From Mucilaginibacter jinjuensis (GTDB lineage Bacteria > Bacteroidota > Bacteroidia > Sphingobacteriales > Sphingobacteriaceae): a DNA stretch of 64,000 nt. Every line of letters starts with the position of its first letter. The stretch's first letter is position 1. The translations under genes and the position numbers were made by a program. The DNA is taken from assembly GCF_028596025.1 (NCBI RefSeq), contig NZ_CP117167.1, positions 1,426,001 through 1,490,000 of the forward strand, in the 5' to 3' direction. A model generated the notes under the pieces. The model searched no databases. It saw nothing but the letters and a program-made list of their open reading frames with translations, and was not told the DNA's origin. Positions 53,346-62,466 of the stretch are shown in pieces.

Positions 53346-54887
53346 ATGAAAAAACTTCTGATTTTAATTTTGCCTGTTTTGGCAATAAATTACTCCTATG
53401 CACAAATTACGACAGATCCTAATACCGGAAATGTTGGTATTGGAACCACATCTCCTGCGAGTAAATTAACTGTCGATGCCGGAGGCGCTACCGGAGGAGG
53501 GGTTCTTATAAAAGGGACCAGTGGCCCCGGCTTACTTTTAGATGCGGGTTCTTTCTCATTCCAGGCAGGTTTGGCAACATCGCCATACTACTATTCGGAT
53601 ATTGCACAACAAGGCGATGCGGTTCTCCGTATTGGCCAATCATCCAATACAGGTAGTCTGATCTTTGGTATAAGAAATTCAACTGGTGATTTCAAATTTA
53701 CCACCTTCAATGGCAGCACTACCGATAATGTCCAGATGATTATAAAGCAGAATGGCAACATAGGAGTTGGTACATCAATACCAAATTACAAATTGGATGT
53801 AGCCGGAACTGGTAATATCAATGGCCAGGCATGGTTTAGTTACGGAAACAACAATATGAGTGGCTACTCCTGGACGAATGCAGCCCTTACTACTAATAGT
53901 ATAGAAATTGTCAATAACAATGCAACCGTAAGCAACCTGTCTCCTACACTCGTTTTTCACAGATATGGGTCCGGTGGACCGCAGTTTAGATTAGCAGCAG
54001 ATGGTTCAAATGTGCTTTATTTAGAAAGTGCAGGTGCTAATTCCTCCCGAAGCCCGTTGGCATACGGAGGAGGGCCTAATAGCTATTTCTCTCGCTTACA
54101 TGTTGATGCAAATCTAACAACTTCCGGAAATATTGGGGTCGGAGTTGCTGTCCCAATGGCAAAGCTTCATATTTCCGATTCTGGAACGTCTTCAAATTCA
54201 ACCGGGGTATACAATGGAAATATGGTTATACAAGGAAATTCTGGAGGCCGAAATTCTACAAGTGGTGCAACTTTAGAATTTGTAATTCCTGCTAACACCG
54301 ATGGAAGTAATCCTTGGGGGCAGGGAAGAATTATTACAGTAGCGGGAAATGCTGATAATGGGAATGCAACAGGTAAAATGATTATAGGAACAAGGAGGGC
54401 GTTCGACAAAAAGACCGGGACAGGCTATACCTGGAATTATGGAGACGACTTGGTAATTGATGGTACTGGCCAGATTGGCGTTGGAACACTTAATCCTGAT
54501 GCTAAATTGGCGGTGCAAGGTACTATACATGCTACTGAAGTCCTAGTTGACCCCAACGTCCCAACACCTGACTATGTATTCGATAAAGAATATAATCTCG
54601 CTTCACTAAAAGACGTAAAAAACTACATCGATCAAAACCATCACCTGCCCGAAATTCCATCCGCTGCACAGGTGGCTAAAGAAGGAATTAACCTCGGGGA
54701 GATGAACGCTAAGCTTTTGAAAAAGATTGAAGAGCTGACGTTGTATCTAATTGAAAATGAAAAACAATTAAAAGAACAAAAAAGGCTTATTCAAGCTAAT
54801 GCTGAGAAAGCCAGCATGAAATTTAAAGAGCAACAAAAGTTAATTAATCAATTAAAAGGCCAATTAACGAACTCCTCTCACAATTAA
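53346..54887 (+). CDS. Tail-fibre-like secreted protein B4, longest of the array
   Basis: 513 residues. The head (21-380) has several Gly-Ile-Gly or Gly-Val-Gly fibre motifs (near 32, 140, 260 and 376) separated by Asn/Ser/Gly-rich segments, so it is a longer shaft than in the other members. The constant module starts near 386, and the terminal helix is long and Lys/Gln/Glu-rich (about 470-513). It is last in the module 2 array, 27 bp from the TcB-like gene. Confidence 0.8.
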   Translation: MKKLLILILPVLAINYSYAQITTDPNTGNVGIGTTSPASKLTVDAGGATGGGVLIKGTSGPGLLLDAGSFSFQAGLATSPYYYSDIAQQGDAVLRIGQSSNTGSLIFGIRNSTGDFKFTTFNGSTTDNVQMIIKQNGNIGVGTSIPNYKLDVAGTGNINGQAWFSYGNNNMSGYSWTNAALTTNSIEIVNNNATVSNLSPTLVFHRYGSGGPQFRLAADGSNVLYLESAGANSSRSPLAYGGGPNSYFSRLHVDANLTTSGNIGVGVAVPMAKLHISDSGTSSNSTGVYNGNMVIQGNSGGRNSTSGATLEFVIPANTDGSNPWGQGRIITVAGNADNGNATGKMIIGTRRAFDKKTGTGYTWNYGDDLVIDGTGQIGVGTLNPDAKLAVQGTIHATEVLVDPNVPTPDYVFDKEYNLASLKDVKNYIDQNHHLPEIPSAAQVAKEGINLGEMNAKLLKKIEELTLYLIENEKQLKEQKRLIQANAEKASMKFKEQQKLINQLKGQLTNSSHN

Positions 54888-54914
54888 ACGAATCAATTTA
54901 TCTAAACCTAAATT

Positions 54915-57900
54915 ATGAATATACTAAAAAGCCTTATCAAGGGTGCATTGTTTCCTGTTTTGATATTAGGGGGCTATGGCCTGCATGCCCAGGAAAAATA
55001 TCAGCCTGGGAAATTTATTCCTCCTTCTCCTACCGCAGCATCGTTAGGTGTCTACGGAGATTTTCCGGTAGGATACTATAGCGGAACGCCGAATATTAAT
55101 ATTCCGATCTATAACATCAAAACAGCAAATCATAATCTCAATATCGCCTTAAATTATAATGCGTCGGGTACAAAGCCAGCTACTGAAGCCAGTTGGGTAG
55201 GATTGGGCTGGTCTCTTTCTTGTGGTGGTGTAATTACACGTACGGTGAGAGGAAAGGACGACTTTGCAATTAATAACATGGGTTATTACAACAATGGACC
55301 TCTGCCCCCATCCGCAGAAGATAATAGTTACGATTTATCCCATGCTACGAATCCTTCAGTTGATTACACTTTCTTTCACACGTTGTATGGTGGTTCCGCA
55401 GATGGAGAGCCGGATATTTTTAATTATAATTTCGGGGAGTTTGCCGGTAAGTTTGTTCTTGGTAAGAGTACTGATGGCAGCCCAATCTATATGGATGCCA
55501 AAAATAACCTAAAATTTATTTATTCAAATGGTGAATGGATCGTTACAGACGCAAAGGGATATCAATATCATTTTGCTACACAGGAGATTTCTGAGGATTG
55601 GTTCGCACCTGGCACTTCAATTGAATTCACCGCTCAGGCAGGTTTAGGAGGCTTAGCTAATGACTTTTCAACTTATAGGTCAGCGAACGCATGGTACTTA
55701 GATTATATTGTTTCACCAACTTCAGAAAAGGTTCAGTTCGAATATAGCACCTCAGAAAGCTTTGGCTTGCTGAACAAATCCGAGCAGCAATATTTTTTAA
55801 CAGCCTTTGCAGGCGGGGGGTGTACGGTTTCTTCACAATTGCCCGGAAATTACAAGACTTATGGAGCATCTAAACAGCTTATTCACGATATTTTTTTGAA
55901 AAAAATCTCGTTTGCAAACGGAAGTCTCGAATTTGGCACGACTATCCGTGACGATATTGAATTTCCCGATGCTAACCAACAACCGGTAAAACTAAGCACA
56001 ATTACACTTAAGAATACAGCAGGCCAGCCGTTAAAAGTCTTTCATTTTAATTACAACTATTTCTCAGATCTGGATAATACAAAGCGGCTTAAGCTGGAGT
56101 CTATGGTCGAATCAGACCCCAATGGAAACGTTAATAAGCCTTATGTATTCAGTTATTTTGATTATAATGGCGGGTGGCTGCCTCCTAAGCTTACGAAAGA
56201 TATAGATCATTGGGGGTTTTATAACAATGCCGGTAACCAAAGTCTCTTACCTTTAGAAACATTGCCGATTTCATTGAATTCTTTAGTTCTTGACGGTGGT
56301 AGCCGAGAGCCGGAGCTTTCCGGCAATTATATAAAATCGGGGGTGTTGTCTTCTATTAAATACCCTACCGGCGGCCATACTGACTTCGACTACGAGTTGC
56401 ATGATTATTCAAACTTAATAGGTGACGAAGCATTCATGCCATCGGCTCAATTTGCTTCGGTAAGTAATAATGACCCGAATACGCTTTATAAATCAGTTGA
56501 ATTTGACATCACTAAGAAACAAATAGCCACAATCGCGTATGTATATGATGAGTATAATTGTGCACCCTGCAATCCAAATGGTGTCACAGACATTTTTGCA
56601 GCACTATACAAGGACGGGCAAGCTGTACCAGGGTTATATAATGCGAATAGTGATGGTACATTGCAAAATGTAGGGGTAAAGACGCTCGGGCTCGATGTAG
56701 GACACTATACGTTGACGGTTAAAAACATACCAGGCTATACGACAAGCGCAACACTAAATTATAACACTTATACGCCGGTGACACAAAAAATTGGTGGAGG
56801 TATTCGTGTTAAATCTATTATTAGTTATGACAATGCAGGAAACAGCATTATTAAGCGGCTTCAATATACTAAAGGAATTAATGGAAACGTTTCTTCGGGG
56901 CGGTTGCTATCACATCCATTGTATGACTATCAACAAGACGCTTCAGATGGACAATCAAATGGCGACTGCACTTATCTTGGTCACTATGTGGTACGTTCTT
57001 CAAGTTCTATTGACCAACCCGGGTTGTCCGCTTCAGGTACAGTAATCGGCTATGATAAAGTTACCGAATTAATAGGTAATAATGGAGAAGGTGGAAAAAC
57101 TGAATATTACTATTATAATATTGAAGAGTCAAAAGATGCCTATCCCAATATTCCGACCATCGGAGATATACGTAATGGCAAATTAATCAGAAGTATAGCG
57201 TATGATAATTTGGGTAATCCGGTTAACAAAAAGGAATATGATTATGAAATTAAAGAAACAAATTCAATTAAGGGTGTGAAAGCATTTGGTTTACCTTTTG
57301 TTACCTCTGAGTACCCCATTTTTTGGTTCCGGTTCTACGATAATTTATCAACATGGTTCGTTAACTCAGTCGAGCGGGATGTAACCTATACGAGAAATGA
57401 TTCGACCGTTACAGTGACCAATATGACGTATGATAATAATGTACATAGGCAACTAACCACCTCTACACTTATTAATAGTATCGGCAATTCGATAAAACAT
57501 GTGTACAATTATCCTTCAGAAATGGTAGCTAACGGCAATGACCCTACAGGGATTTATACACTTATGGTAAATGCCAACATGCTTAGTCCTGTTATTGAAG
57601 ATATTGCTTATAAAAACACCTCATTTACGGAAAAGACTAAAACAAACTATTCAAATCAGTGGACGAATCAGAACATCAAGCCGCAATCGATAGAATCGCA
57701 GGTACTCGGTAATAGCTCTGAGCCACGCTTAAGTTATACAGGATATGACAAAATTGGAAATGTGCTTAGTTTGTCACAGGTGTCGGGGCCTCCAATTACT
57801 TATCTGTGGGGATATAACAACCAATACCCCGTCGCAGAAATCAAAAATGCCACTTATCAAGCCGTAGTTAATGCACTGGGGCAAAGTATAATTGATGGAC

Positions 57901-58142
57901 TAAATAGTTCACCCGGTACAGATGCAGCCATCAGAAATCAGCTGGCGGTTTTGCGGACAGCTTTGCCCAATGCACAGGTAACAATCTACACCTACGCACC
58001 TTTAATCGGTATGACCTCGACGACCGATGCCAAAGGGATACCAACCTATTACGAATATGACAGTTTCCTGCGCCTGATGAATATTAAGGATAAAGATGGC
58101 AACATCGTGAAACACGTCGATTACCATTATCAGAACCAATAA
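54915..58142 (+). CDS. TcB/SpvB-like secreted protein, module 2
   Basis: 1075 residues, the counterpart of the module 1 gene at 41577 but clearly diverged over most of its length. Signal peptide; Ile-Ala-Leu-Asn-Tyr-Asn-Ala-Ser-Gly and Trp-Val-Gly-Leu-Gly-Trp-Ser-Leu near residue 75-100 give the SpvB-like landmark. The last 60 codons are almost identical to module 1 (inside the 2.1-kb repeat), so the boundary between diverged and identical parts lies inside the gene at 57958. It ends 30 bp before the RHS gene. Confidence 0.65.
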   Translation: MNILKSLIKGALFPVLILGGYGLHAQEKYQPGKFIPPSPTAASLGVYGDFPVGYYSGTPNINIPIYNIKTANHNLNIALNYNASGTKPATEASWVGLGWSLSCGGVITRTVRGKDDFAINNMGYYNNGPLPPSAEDNSYDLSHATNPSVDYTFFHTLYGGSADGEPDIFNYNFGEFAGKFVLGKSTDGSPIYMDAKNNLKFIYSNGEWIVTDAKGYQYHFATQEISEDWFAPGTSIEFTAQAGLGGLANDFSTYRSANAWYLDYIVSPTSEKVQFEYSTSESFGLLNKSEQQYFLTAFAGGGCTVSSQLPGNYKTYGASKQLIHDIFLKKISFANGSLEFGTTIRDDIEFPDANQQPVKLSTITLKNTAGQPLKVFHFNYNYFSDLDNTKRLKLESMVESDPNGNVNKPYVFSYFDYNGGWLPPKLTKDIDHWGFYNNAGNQSLLPLETLPISLNSLVLDGGSREPELSGNYIKSGVLSSIKYPTGGHTDFDYELHDYSNLIGDEAFMPSAQFASVSNNDPNTLYKSVEFDITKKQIATIAYVYDEYNCAPCNPNGVTDIFAALYKDGQAVPGLYNANSDGTLQNVGVKTLGLDVGHYTLTVKNIPGYTTSATLNYNTYTPVTQKIGGGIRVKSIISYDNAGNSIIKRLQYTKGINGNVSSGRLLSHPLYDYQQDASDGQSNGDCTYLGHYVVRSSSSIDQPGLSASGTVIGYDKVTELIGNNGEGGKTEYYYYNIEESKDAYPNIPTIGDIRNGKLIRSIAYDNLGNPVNKKEYDYEIKETNSIKGVKAFGLPFVTSEYPIFWFRFYDNLSTWFVNSVERDVTYTRNDSTVTVTNMTYDNNVHRQLTTSTLINSIGNSIKHVYNYPSEMVANGNDPTGIYTLMVNANMLSPVIEDIAYKNTSFTEKTKTNYSNQWTNQNIKPQSIESQVLGNSSEPRLSYTGYDKIGNVLSLSQVSGPPITYLWGYNNQYPVAEIKNATYQAVVNALGQSIIDGLNSSPGTDAAIRNQLAVLRTALPNAQVTIYTYAPLIGMTSTTDAKGIPTYYEYDSFLRLMNIKDKDGNIVKHVDYHYQNQ

Positions 58143-60082
58143 ACCTAAGCGATCACCTATCAAATCAGTCAATTGAAAACACAACATATTTTAAACAGGA
58201 TAAAGCGGCGATATTTTGCTTTATCACTGTTATTATTCGCAGGACTTGCCGTGCATGCCCAAACCAATGTAAACGGTTCAATGACCGGTACCATATCATC
58301 GGGCGAATACTATAGCAGCGGGTCCATCCATATCACCAATGCCCATATTAATCCGGGAGCCGGTCAGCGGGTGCATATTTATACCGTAGGCGACTGCCTG
58401 CCTTTAAACAATCTGGCATTAAGCACAACGCAGAACTATGTTAGTACAGTAGTTCCGCGTATACCTGGCTACGTTCCTGGCAATACGGGTTATAGTACCT
58501 GCGATGTAATGCAGACGGTACAATATATCGACGGCCTGGGCAGGCCCCTACAAACGGTACAGGTGAAAGGCAACCCCAATGCCACACGCGATGTGGTACA
58601 GCCGGTAGCATACGATCAGTTTGGACGTGAGGCTACCAAATACCTGCCCTATACCACAGCCAGTAATGATGGCAGTTATAAAGCAGATGCATTGACCACC
58701 GGTCAGAATAGTTTTTATAATGCCCCGCCGTCAGGGGTGCCCACGATTACCATCCCTTCGGCCACAACTGTTTTCGAAGCATCGCCACTCAACAGGACTT
58801 TGGAACAAGGCGCACCGGGTAACGACTGGCAACCGGCTGGTACACCCAATACCACAGCAAGTGCAGGCCATACGGTAAAGGTTAGCTATGGGAGTAATGC
58901 TACCGGTGAAGTAGTACTATGGGTTGTTAACAGTAACGGTAATGGGGCAACAGGCACTGGTCCATACGACCCTAGTCAGTTGTATAAAACAACTACCACC
59001 GATGAAAACGGTAACCAAAGCATCGAGTTCAAAGACAAGGAAAACCACGTAGTTTGCAAAAAGGTACAATCAGGAACCAATACTTTCCAGTCGACCTGTT
59101 ATGTGTATGACGACCTGAACAACCTGCGGTATGTGATTCCGCAGATGCCTGGTGCCTACCCAACCAGTTTTGCCGAAACCGATGGCGTGTTCCAAAACTA
59201 CATCTACGGTTACCACTATGATGAACGGAACCGGTTAGTGCAAAAGAAGATCCCGGGCAAGGACTGGGAATACATGGTGTATAACCAGCTTGATCAATTG
59301 GTGCTTACCCAAGACGGTACCCACCGGGCTAATAAGCAATGGATACTGACGAAGTACGACGCTTTAGGCCGTGTGATCTTAACCGGTTTGTTTAAAGACA
59401 CGGCAACACCTGCATTAACCCAGGCACAACTGCAAACCAACATTTACGCCGCAGCGCAATATGAAACATATACCGGTACAGGCTTAGGGTATACCTTAAA
59501 CAGTTACCCGGCATTAAGCTGGGTATTTACACTCAACTTTTATGATAACTATAATTATCCTAATAACCCATATAATACTACGGTAAGCAATACTTTAACA
59601 CAGCCAACCGGTTTACTAACGGCAAGTAAAACAGCTGTCTTATTGCCCGACGGCACCTTTGGGCCCATGTTATGGACGGTTCACTTTTACGATAGCAAAG
59701 GCAGGCAGGCACAAACCTACCAGCAGCATTACCTTAATGGTGGCACAAGTAACAGTGATTATGATGAAACGGCCTTCAGTTATAACTTTAACGACCAGGT
59801 AACCCAAACGACCAGGCACCATTACACCCAGGCCAATACCAGCAGCCCGGCATTAACCGTAGGTACAGCTTACACTTACGACCACATGGGCCGTAAAACC
59901 CAGACGAATGAACAACTGAACGGCGGAGCCAATGTGTTACTGAGCCAGGAAGATTATAACGAGGTTGGGCAACTGATGACCAAGCACCTGGGTAATAATG
60001 CACAACAGGTAGCTTATACGTACAACGAACGGGGCTGGTTAACAGGTAGCAGTGCTCCACTGTTTGCTATGCAGCTCAACTA
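57958..60082 (+). repeat. 2125-bp near-identical direct repeat, copy 2
   Basis: Partner of 44806-46930 at a distance of 13,152 bp. Confidence 0.85.
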
Positions 60083-61559
60083 CAATACAGGAGCTGCACC
60101 GCAATGGAACGGCAACATCAGCCAGATGACCTACTTAACGACAAAGACAGCCCAACCTGGCAATCGTACATTTAATTATACTTACGATAACCTGAACAGG
60201 TTGAAAGTTGCCGCTTTCTCGGGTGGACTGGCAACCGATGCACTCGATGAAAACATCAGTTATGATGAACTGGGCAACATTACCCAGTTAAGCAGGGCTA
60301 ATGCAGGCACACTCAACTATACCAGCTATACAGGTAGCCAGCTTAACACCGTAACCGGGTATAGTCCGCGCAGCTATGTTTATGACGCCAATGGTAACGC
60401 TACCTCTGACGGACAAGGCCAGCAGATTGATTACAATATGCTTAACTTACCGCAGGATACCAAACGCAATAATGCCATTGTGGCCCGTTACACTTATGAT
60501 GCCTCAGGACAAAAGCTTCGTAATACGGGCAGCGATGGTACCTGGGACTATATTAATGGTGTAGTTTACAAAAATGGAACCGTAGCGTTTATCCAAACCG
60601 ACGAAGGACGCATTGCCAATAATAACGGTACTTATAATTACGAATACAATCTGCAAGACCACTTAGGCAATAACCGGGTGAGCTTTGATATTTACAATGG
60701 GGCTGCTCGTGTGGTGCAGGAAGATGAATACTATAGTTTCGGCCTGCGCAAACCTGGAGGTTATGATTACTCAAACAATAACCGTTATCTTTATAATGGA
60801 AAGGAGATACAAACAGATTTAACTAACCAATATGATTACGGTGCACGTTTCTACGACCCTGTAATTGCTCGCTGGACAACCATCGATCCATTAATTGAAA
60901 GCAATCATCATTCTTGGACACCGTATGCTTATGTTTATAACAATCCTATATTATTGATGGACCCTGATGGAAGAGATTCTACTCAAAGAGCACAAGCTCA
61001 GGCAAAAGCAAGGGAATTTGTAAAACAGAATGATAACGGAAAGGGTAATTCTTATAAAATGGGTGCAAAGGGTAACCCAGGAGAACCATGCGATTGTTCA
61101 AATTTGGTGTCAAAATCTGTTGTAGCAGGGGGAGAAAAAGATCCAAATAAAGGAACCAGTAATGGGGTAACTAACATAGCTGATAACACCACTCCAGTCG
61201 ATCCTAAAGACGTAGTACCAGGAAATATTGTTATTCTGCACGGTTCAACACATACGGGTATCATTACTTTGGTTCAAAGGGATAAAGATGGTAATATTGT
61301 AAATGAACAGATGATAGACTCTGGAGGACAACCATCGAGTGGCACATCAGGCCCAAGAGTAAGTAATCTTGTAACAAATGGAAAAGAGAACTACTGGGGG
61401 CAAAGAGTTGATGGTTATCGAAAATGGGATACAAAACCTGATGCGCCATCAACGCCTACTAACAGTAAAGCTGCTCAACCTCAACAAAGTCAAGGGTTAT
61501 GGAATTCTATTAAAACCAGCGTTACAAACACCTTTAACTACATAATGGACAACATGTAA
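58173..61559 (+). CDS. TcC-like RHS toxin with NlpC/P60-like tip, module 2
   Basis: 1128 residues from TTG 58173; the first 636 are the same as in module 1. The RHS core ends at Asp-Tyr-Gly-Ala-Arg-Phe-Tyr-Asp-Pro, Ile-Asp-Pro-Leu and Asp-Pro-Asp-Gly-Arg (930). The 199-residue tip differs entirely from module 1: Cys973-Asp-Cys975-Ser-Asn-Leu-Val matches the NlpC/P60 Asp-Cys-Ser-x-x-Val nucleophile block, and Thr-His1027-Thr-Gly-Ile-Ile matches its His block. Such enzymes cut peptidoglycan peptides, so a cell-wall-lytic toxin is the likely reading. A short tail follows (Ser-Lys-Ala-Ala-Gln-Pro...). Lipoprotein gene 18 bp downstream. Confidence 0.8.
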   Translation: MKTQHILNRIKRRYFALSLLLFAGLAVHAQTNVNGSMTGTISSGEYYSSGSIHITNAHINPGAGQRVHIYTVGDCLPLNNLALSTTQNYVSTVVPRIPGYVPGNTGYSTCDVMQTVQYIDGLGRPLQTVQVKGNPNATRDVVQPVAYDQFGREATKYLPYTTASNDGSYKADALTTGQNSFYNAPPSGVPTITIPSATTVFEASPLNRTLEQGAPGNDWQPAGTPNTTASAGHTVKVSYGSNATGEVVLWVVNSNGNGATGTGPYDPSQLYKTTTTDENGNQSIEFKDKENHVVCKKVQSGTNTFQSTCYVYDDLNNLRYVIPQMPGAYPTSFAETDGVFQNYIYGYHYDERNRLVQKKIPGKDWEYMVYNQLDQLVLTQDGTHRANKQWILTKYDALGRVILTGLFKDTATPALTQAQLQTNIYAAAQYETYTGTGLGYTLNSYPALSWVFTLNFYDNYNYPNNPYNTTVSNTLTQPTGLLTASKTAVLLPDGTFGPMLWTVHFYDSKGRQAQTYQQHYLNGGTSNSDYDETAFSYNFNDQVTQTTRHHYTQANTSSPALTVGTAYTYDHMGRKTQTNEQLNGGANVLLSQEDYNEVGQLMTKHLGNNAQQVAYTYNERGWLTGSSAPLFAMQLNYNTGAAPQWNGNISQMTYLTTKTAQPGNRTFNYTYDNLNRLKVAAFSGGLATDALDENISYDELGNITQLSRANAGTLNYTSYTGSQLNTVTGYSPRSYVYDANGNATSDGQGQQIDYNMLNLPQDTKRNNAIVARYTYDASGQKLRNTGSDGTWDYINGVVYKNGTVAFIQTDEGRIANNNGTYNYEYNLQDHLGNNRVSFDIYNGAARVVQEDEYYSFGLRKPGGYDYSNNNRYLYNGKEIQTDLTNQYDYGARFYDPVIARWTTIDPLIESNHHSWTPYAYVYNNPILLMDPDGRDSTQRAQAQAKAREFVKQNDNGKGNSYKMGAKGNPGEPCDCSNLVSKSVVAGGEKDPNKGTSNGVTNIADNTTPVDPKDVVPGNIVILHGSTHTGIITLVQRDKDGNIVNEQMIDSGGQPSSGTSGPRVSNLVTNGKENYWGQRVDGYRKWDTKPDAPSTPTNSKAAQPQQSQGLWNSIKTSVTNTFNYIMDNM

Positions 61560-61577
61560 TAATCTAAACATAAAAAG

Positions 61578-62222
61578 ATGAATAAATCATTTTCAATATT
61601 ACTCCTAATTGCATTCGGTATCTTGACAAGCTGTAATAGCCAATCAAGTGTAAAATCTACTGATTCATCAAACGTTAGCGATACATCAAAAAAGGCTGCT
61701 GATGCTAAACAAAAAGCGATTGATGCGCAAATGGCTGAAGGAGCAAGACCAGAGAGTGAGGAAGAATCCCCATCGCCAACCGAAGAAAGAGAACTGTTGT
61801 CAAAATCGTATAACGAAGTCAAAAAAATTGATACTGTGTTGAAGGTAGGAAGTGACAGTTTACACTTAAAATTGAAATACTATTGTATAAAAGATAGCAG
61901 TTTAGTAATACCTAAAAAGTATGTTTTTGGCGAAAAATCACCTCGTGATTTCATCACACACGACTTTGCATCCGACATTGTAATAACTCAAAATGGGAAT
62001 ATAATCTTCAATAAAACCATTAAGAAAGGTAATTTCAGCTCTGTTATAACTGATCAACTTAAAAGCTATGGAATCTTAATGAAACCTTACTTATCATCAA
62101 CAAAAGGAGATAAAAATCAAGTAGCCCTTGATTACTCTATCTCTATTCCAGGGTCAGAAATTGGTTCGGGTGTCACCTTGATTATTGATAAAAATGGTGA
62201 TTATAAAGTAGCTAAAAATTGA
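61578..62222 (+). CDS. Lipoprotein, candidate immunity protein 2
   Basis: 214 residues with lipobox Leu-Thr-Ser-Cys (Cys19), then a Ser/Asp/Lys/Glu-rich linker (20-75), and a globular domain with Val-Gly-Ser-Asp-Ser-Leu-His-Leu-Lys-Leu-Lys-Tyr and Ser-Asp-Ile-Val-Ile-Thr strands. No similarity by eye to immunity protein 1, in line with the unrelated toxin tip. A periplasm-facing lipoprotein would be in the right place to block an NlpC/P60 toxin. It overlaps the next small frame in the stop region, so they may be co-translated. Confidence 0.65.
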   Translation: MNKSFSILLLIAFGILTSCNSQSSVKSTDSSNVSDTSKKAADAKQKAIDAQMAEGARPESEEESPSPTEERELLSKSYNEVKKIDTVLKVGSDSLHLKLKYYCIKDSSLVIPKKYVFGEKSPRDFITHDFASDIVITQNGNIIFNKTIKKGNFSSVITDQLKSYGILMKPYLSSTKGDKNQVALDYSISIPGSEIGSGVTLIIDKNGDYKVAKN

Positions 62223-62224
62223 TC

Positions 62225-62419
62225 ATGAAAATCTTGAGTTTGTTCATATTATTAAGTCTAAGTTATACAGTAGGCGCTCAAACTACGCAACAAGATAGCG
62301 CTCACCGAGCGTATCACATGATGCGAAAAAAAGACCCGAAGCAGAATAATCCCTACGCATTCGCTGATAGCTCGAAAGCAAAAAAAACAGCTGAGAAGCT
62401 GAAGAAAAAAACAAAATAA
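62225..62419 (+). CDS. Small secreted basic protein behind immunity gene 2
   Basis: 64 residues from ATG 62225 (an in-frame TTG at 62219 adds two). Signal peptide ending Val-Gly-Ala-Gln, then a polar basic tail (Gln-Gln-Asp-Ser-Ala-His-Arg-Ala-Tyr ... Lys-Lys-Lys-Thr-Lys). Function unknown; it could be a second immunity component or a small exported peptide. It is followed by the operon terminator. Confidence 0.55.
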   Translation: MKILSLFILLSLSYTVGAQTTQQDSAHRAYHMMRKKDPKQNNPYAFADSSKAKKTAEKLKKKTK

Positions 62420-62429
62420 TCCTAAATGA

Positions 62430-62453
62430 CAAAGCCCCGATTGGGGCTTTGTT
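62430..62453. terminator. Bidirectional terminator between module 2 and the XRE gene
   Basis: aaagcccc (62431-62438) pairs with ggggcttt (62443-62450) around a 4-nt loop, with 'gttcgtt' after it. It lies between the convergent small protein gene and the XRE gene. Confidence 0.75.
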
Positions 62454-62466
62454 CGTTATATAGCTT

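Noticed and set aside
35589..54887. Regular spacing of near-identical blocks about 1 kb apart, at first sight like a CRISPR or tandem repeat array
   Set aside because: The blocks are the coding sequence of the constant C-terminal module in separate genes, each with its own start and stop.
36293..54887. Constant C-terminal module as an S74 endosialidase chaperone or as a bZIP transcription factor
   Set aside because: It lacks the S74 hallmark Ser-Asp-x-Arg-Leu-Lys and catalytic Ser-Lys; the leucine-rich coiled coil is on exported proteins, so a bZIP reading makes no sense.
46636..60060. Identical 90-codon minus-strand frames inside both RHS genes
   Set aside because: Identical only because the underlying 2.1-kb repeat is identical; antisense to RHS coding sequence.
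41577..61559. Type IX secretion C-terminal domains on the TcB/RHS proteins
   Set aside because: The C-termini are either RHS strands or variable toxin tips; no Lys-rich beta-sandwich CTD was seen.
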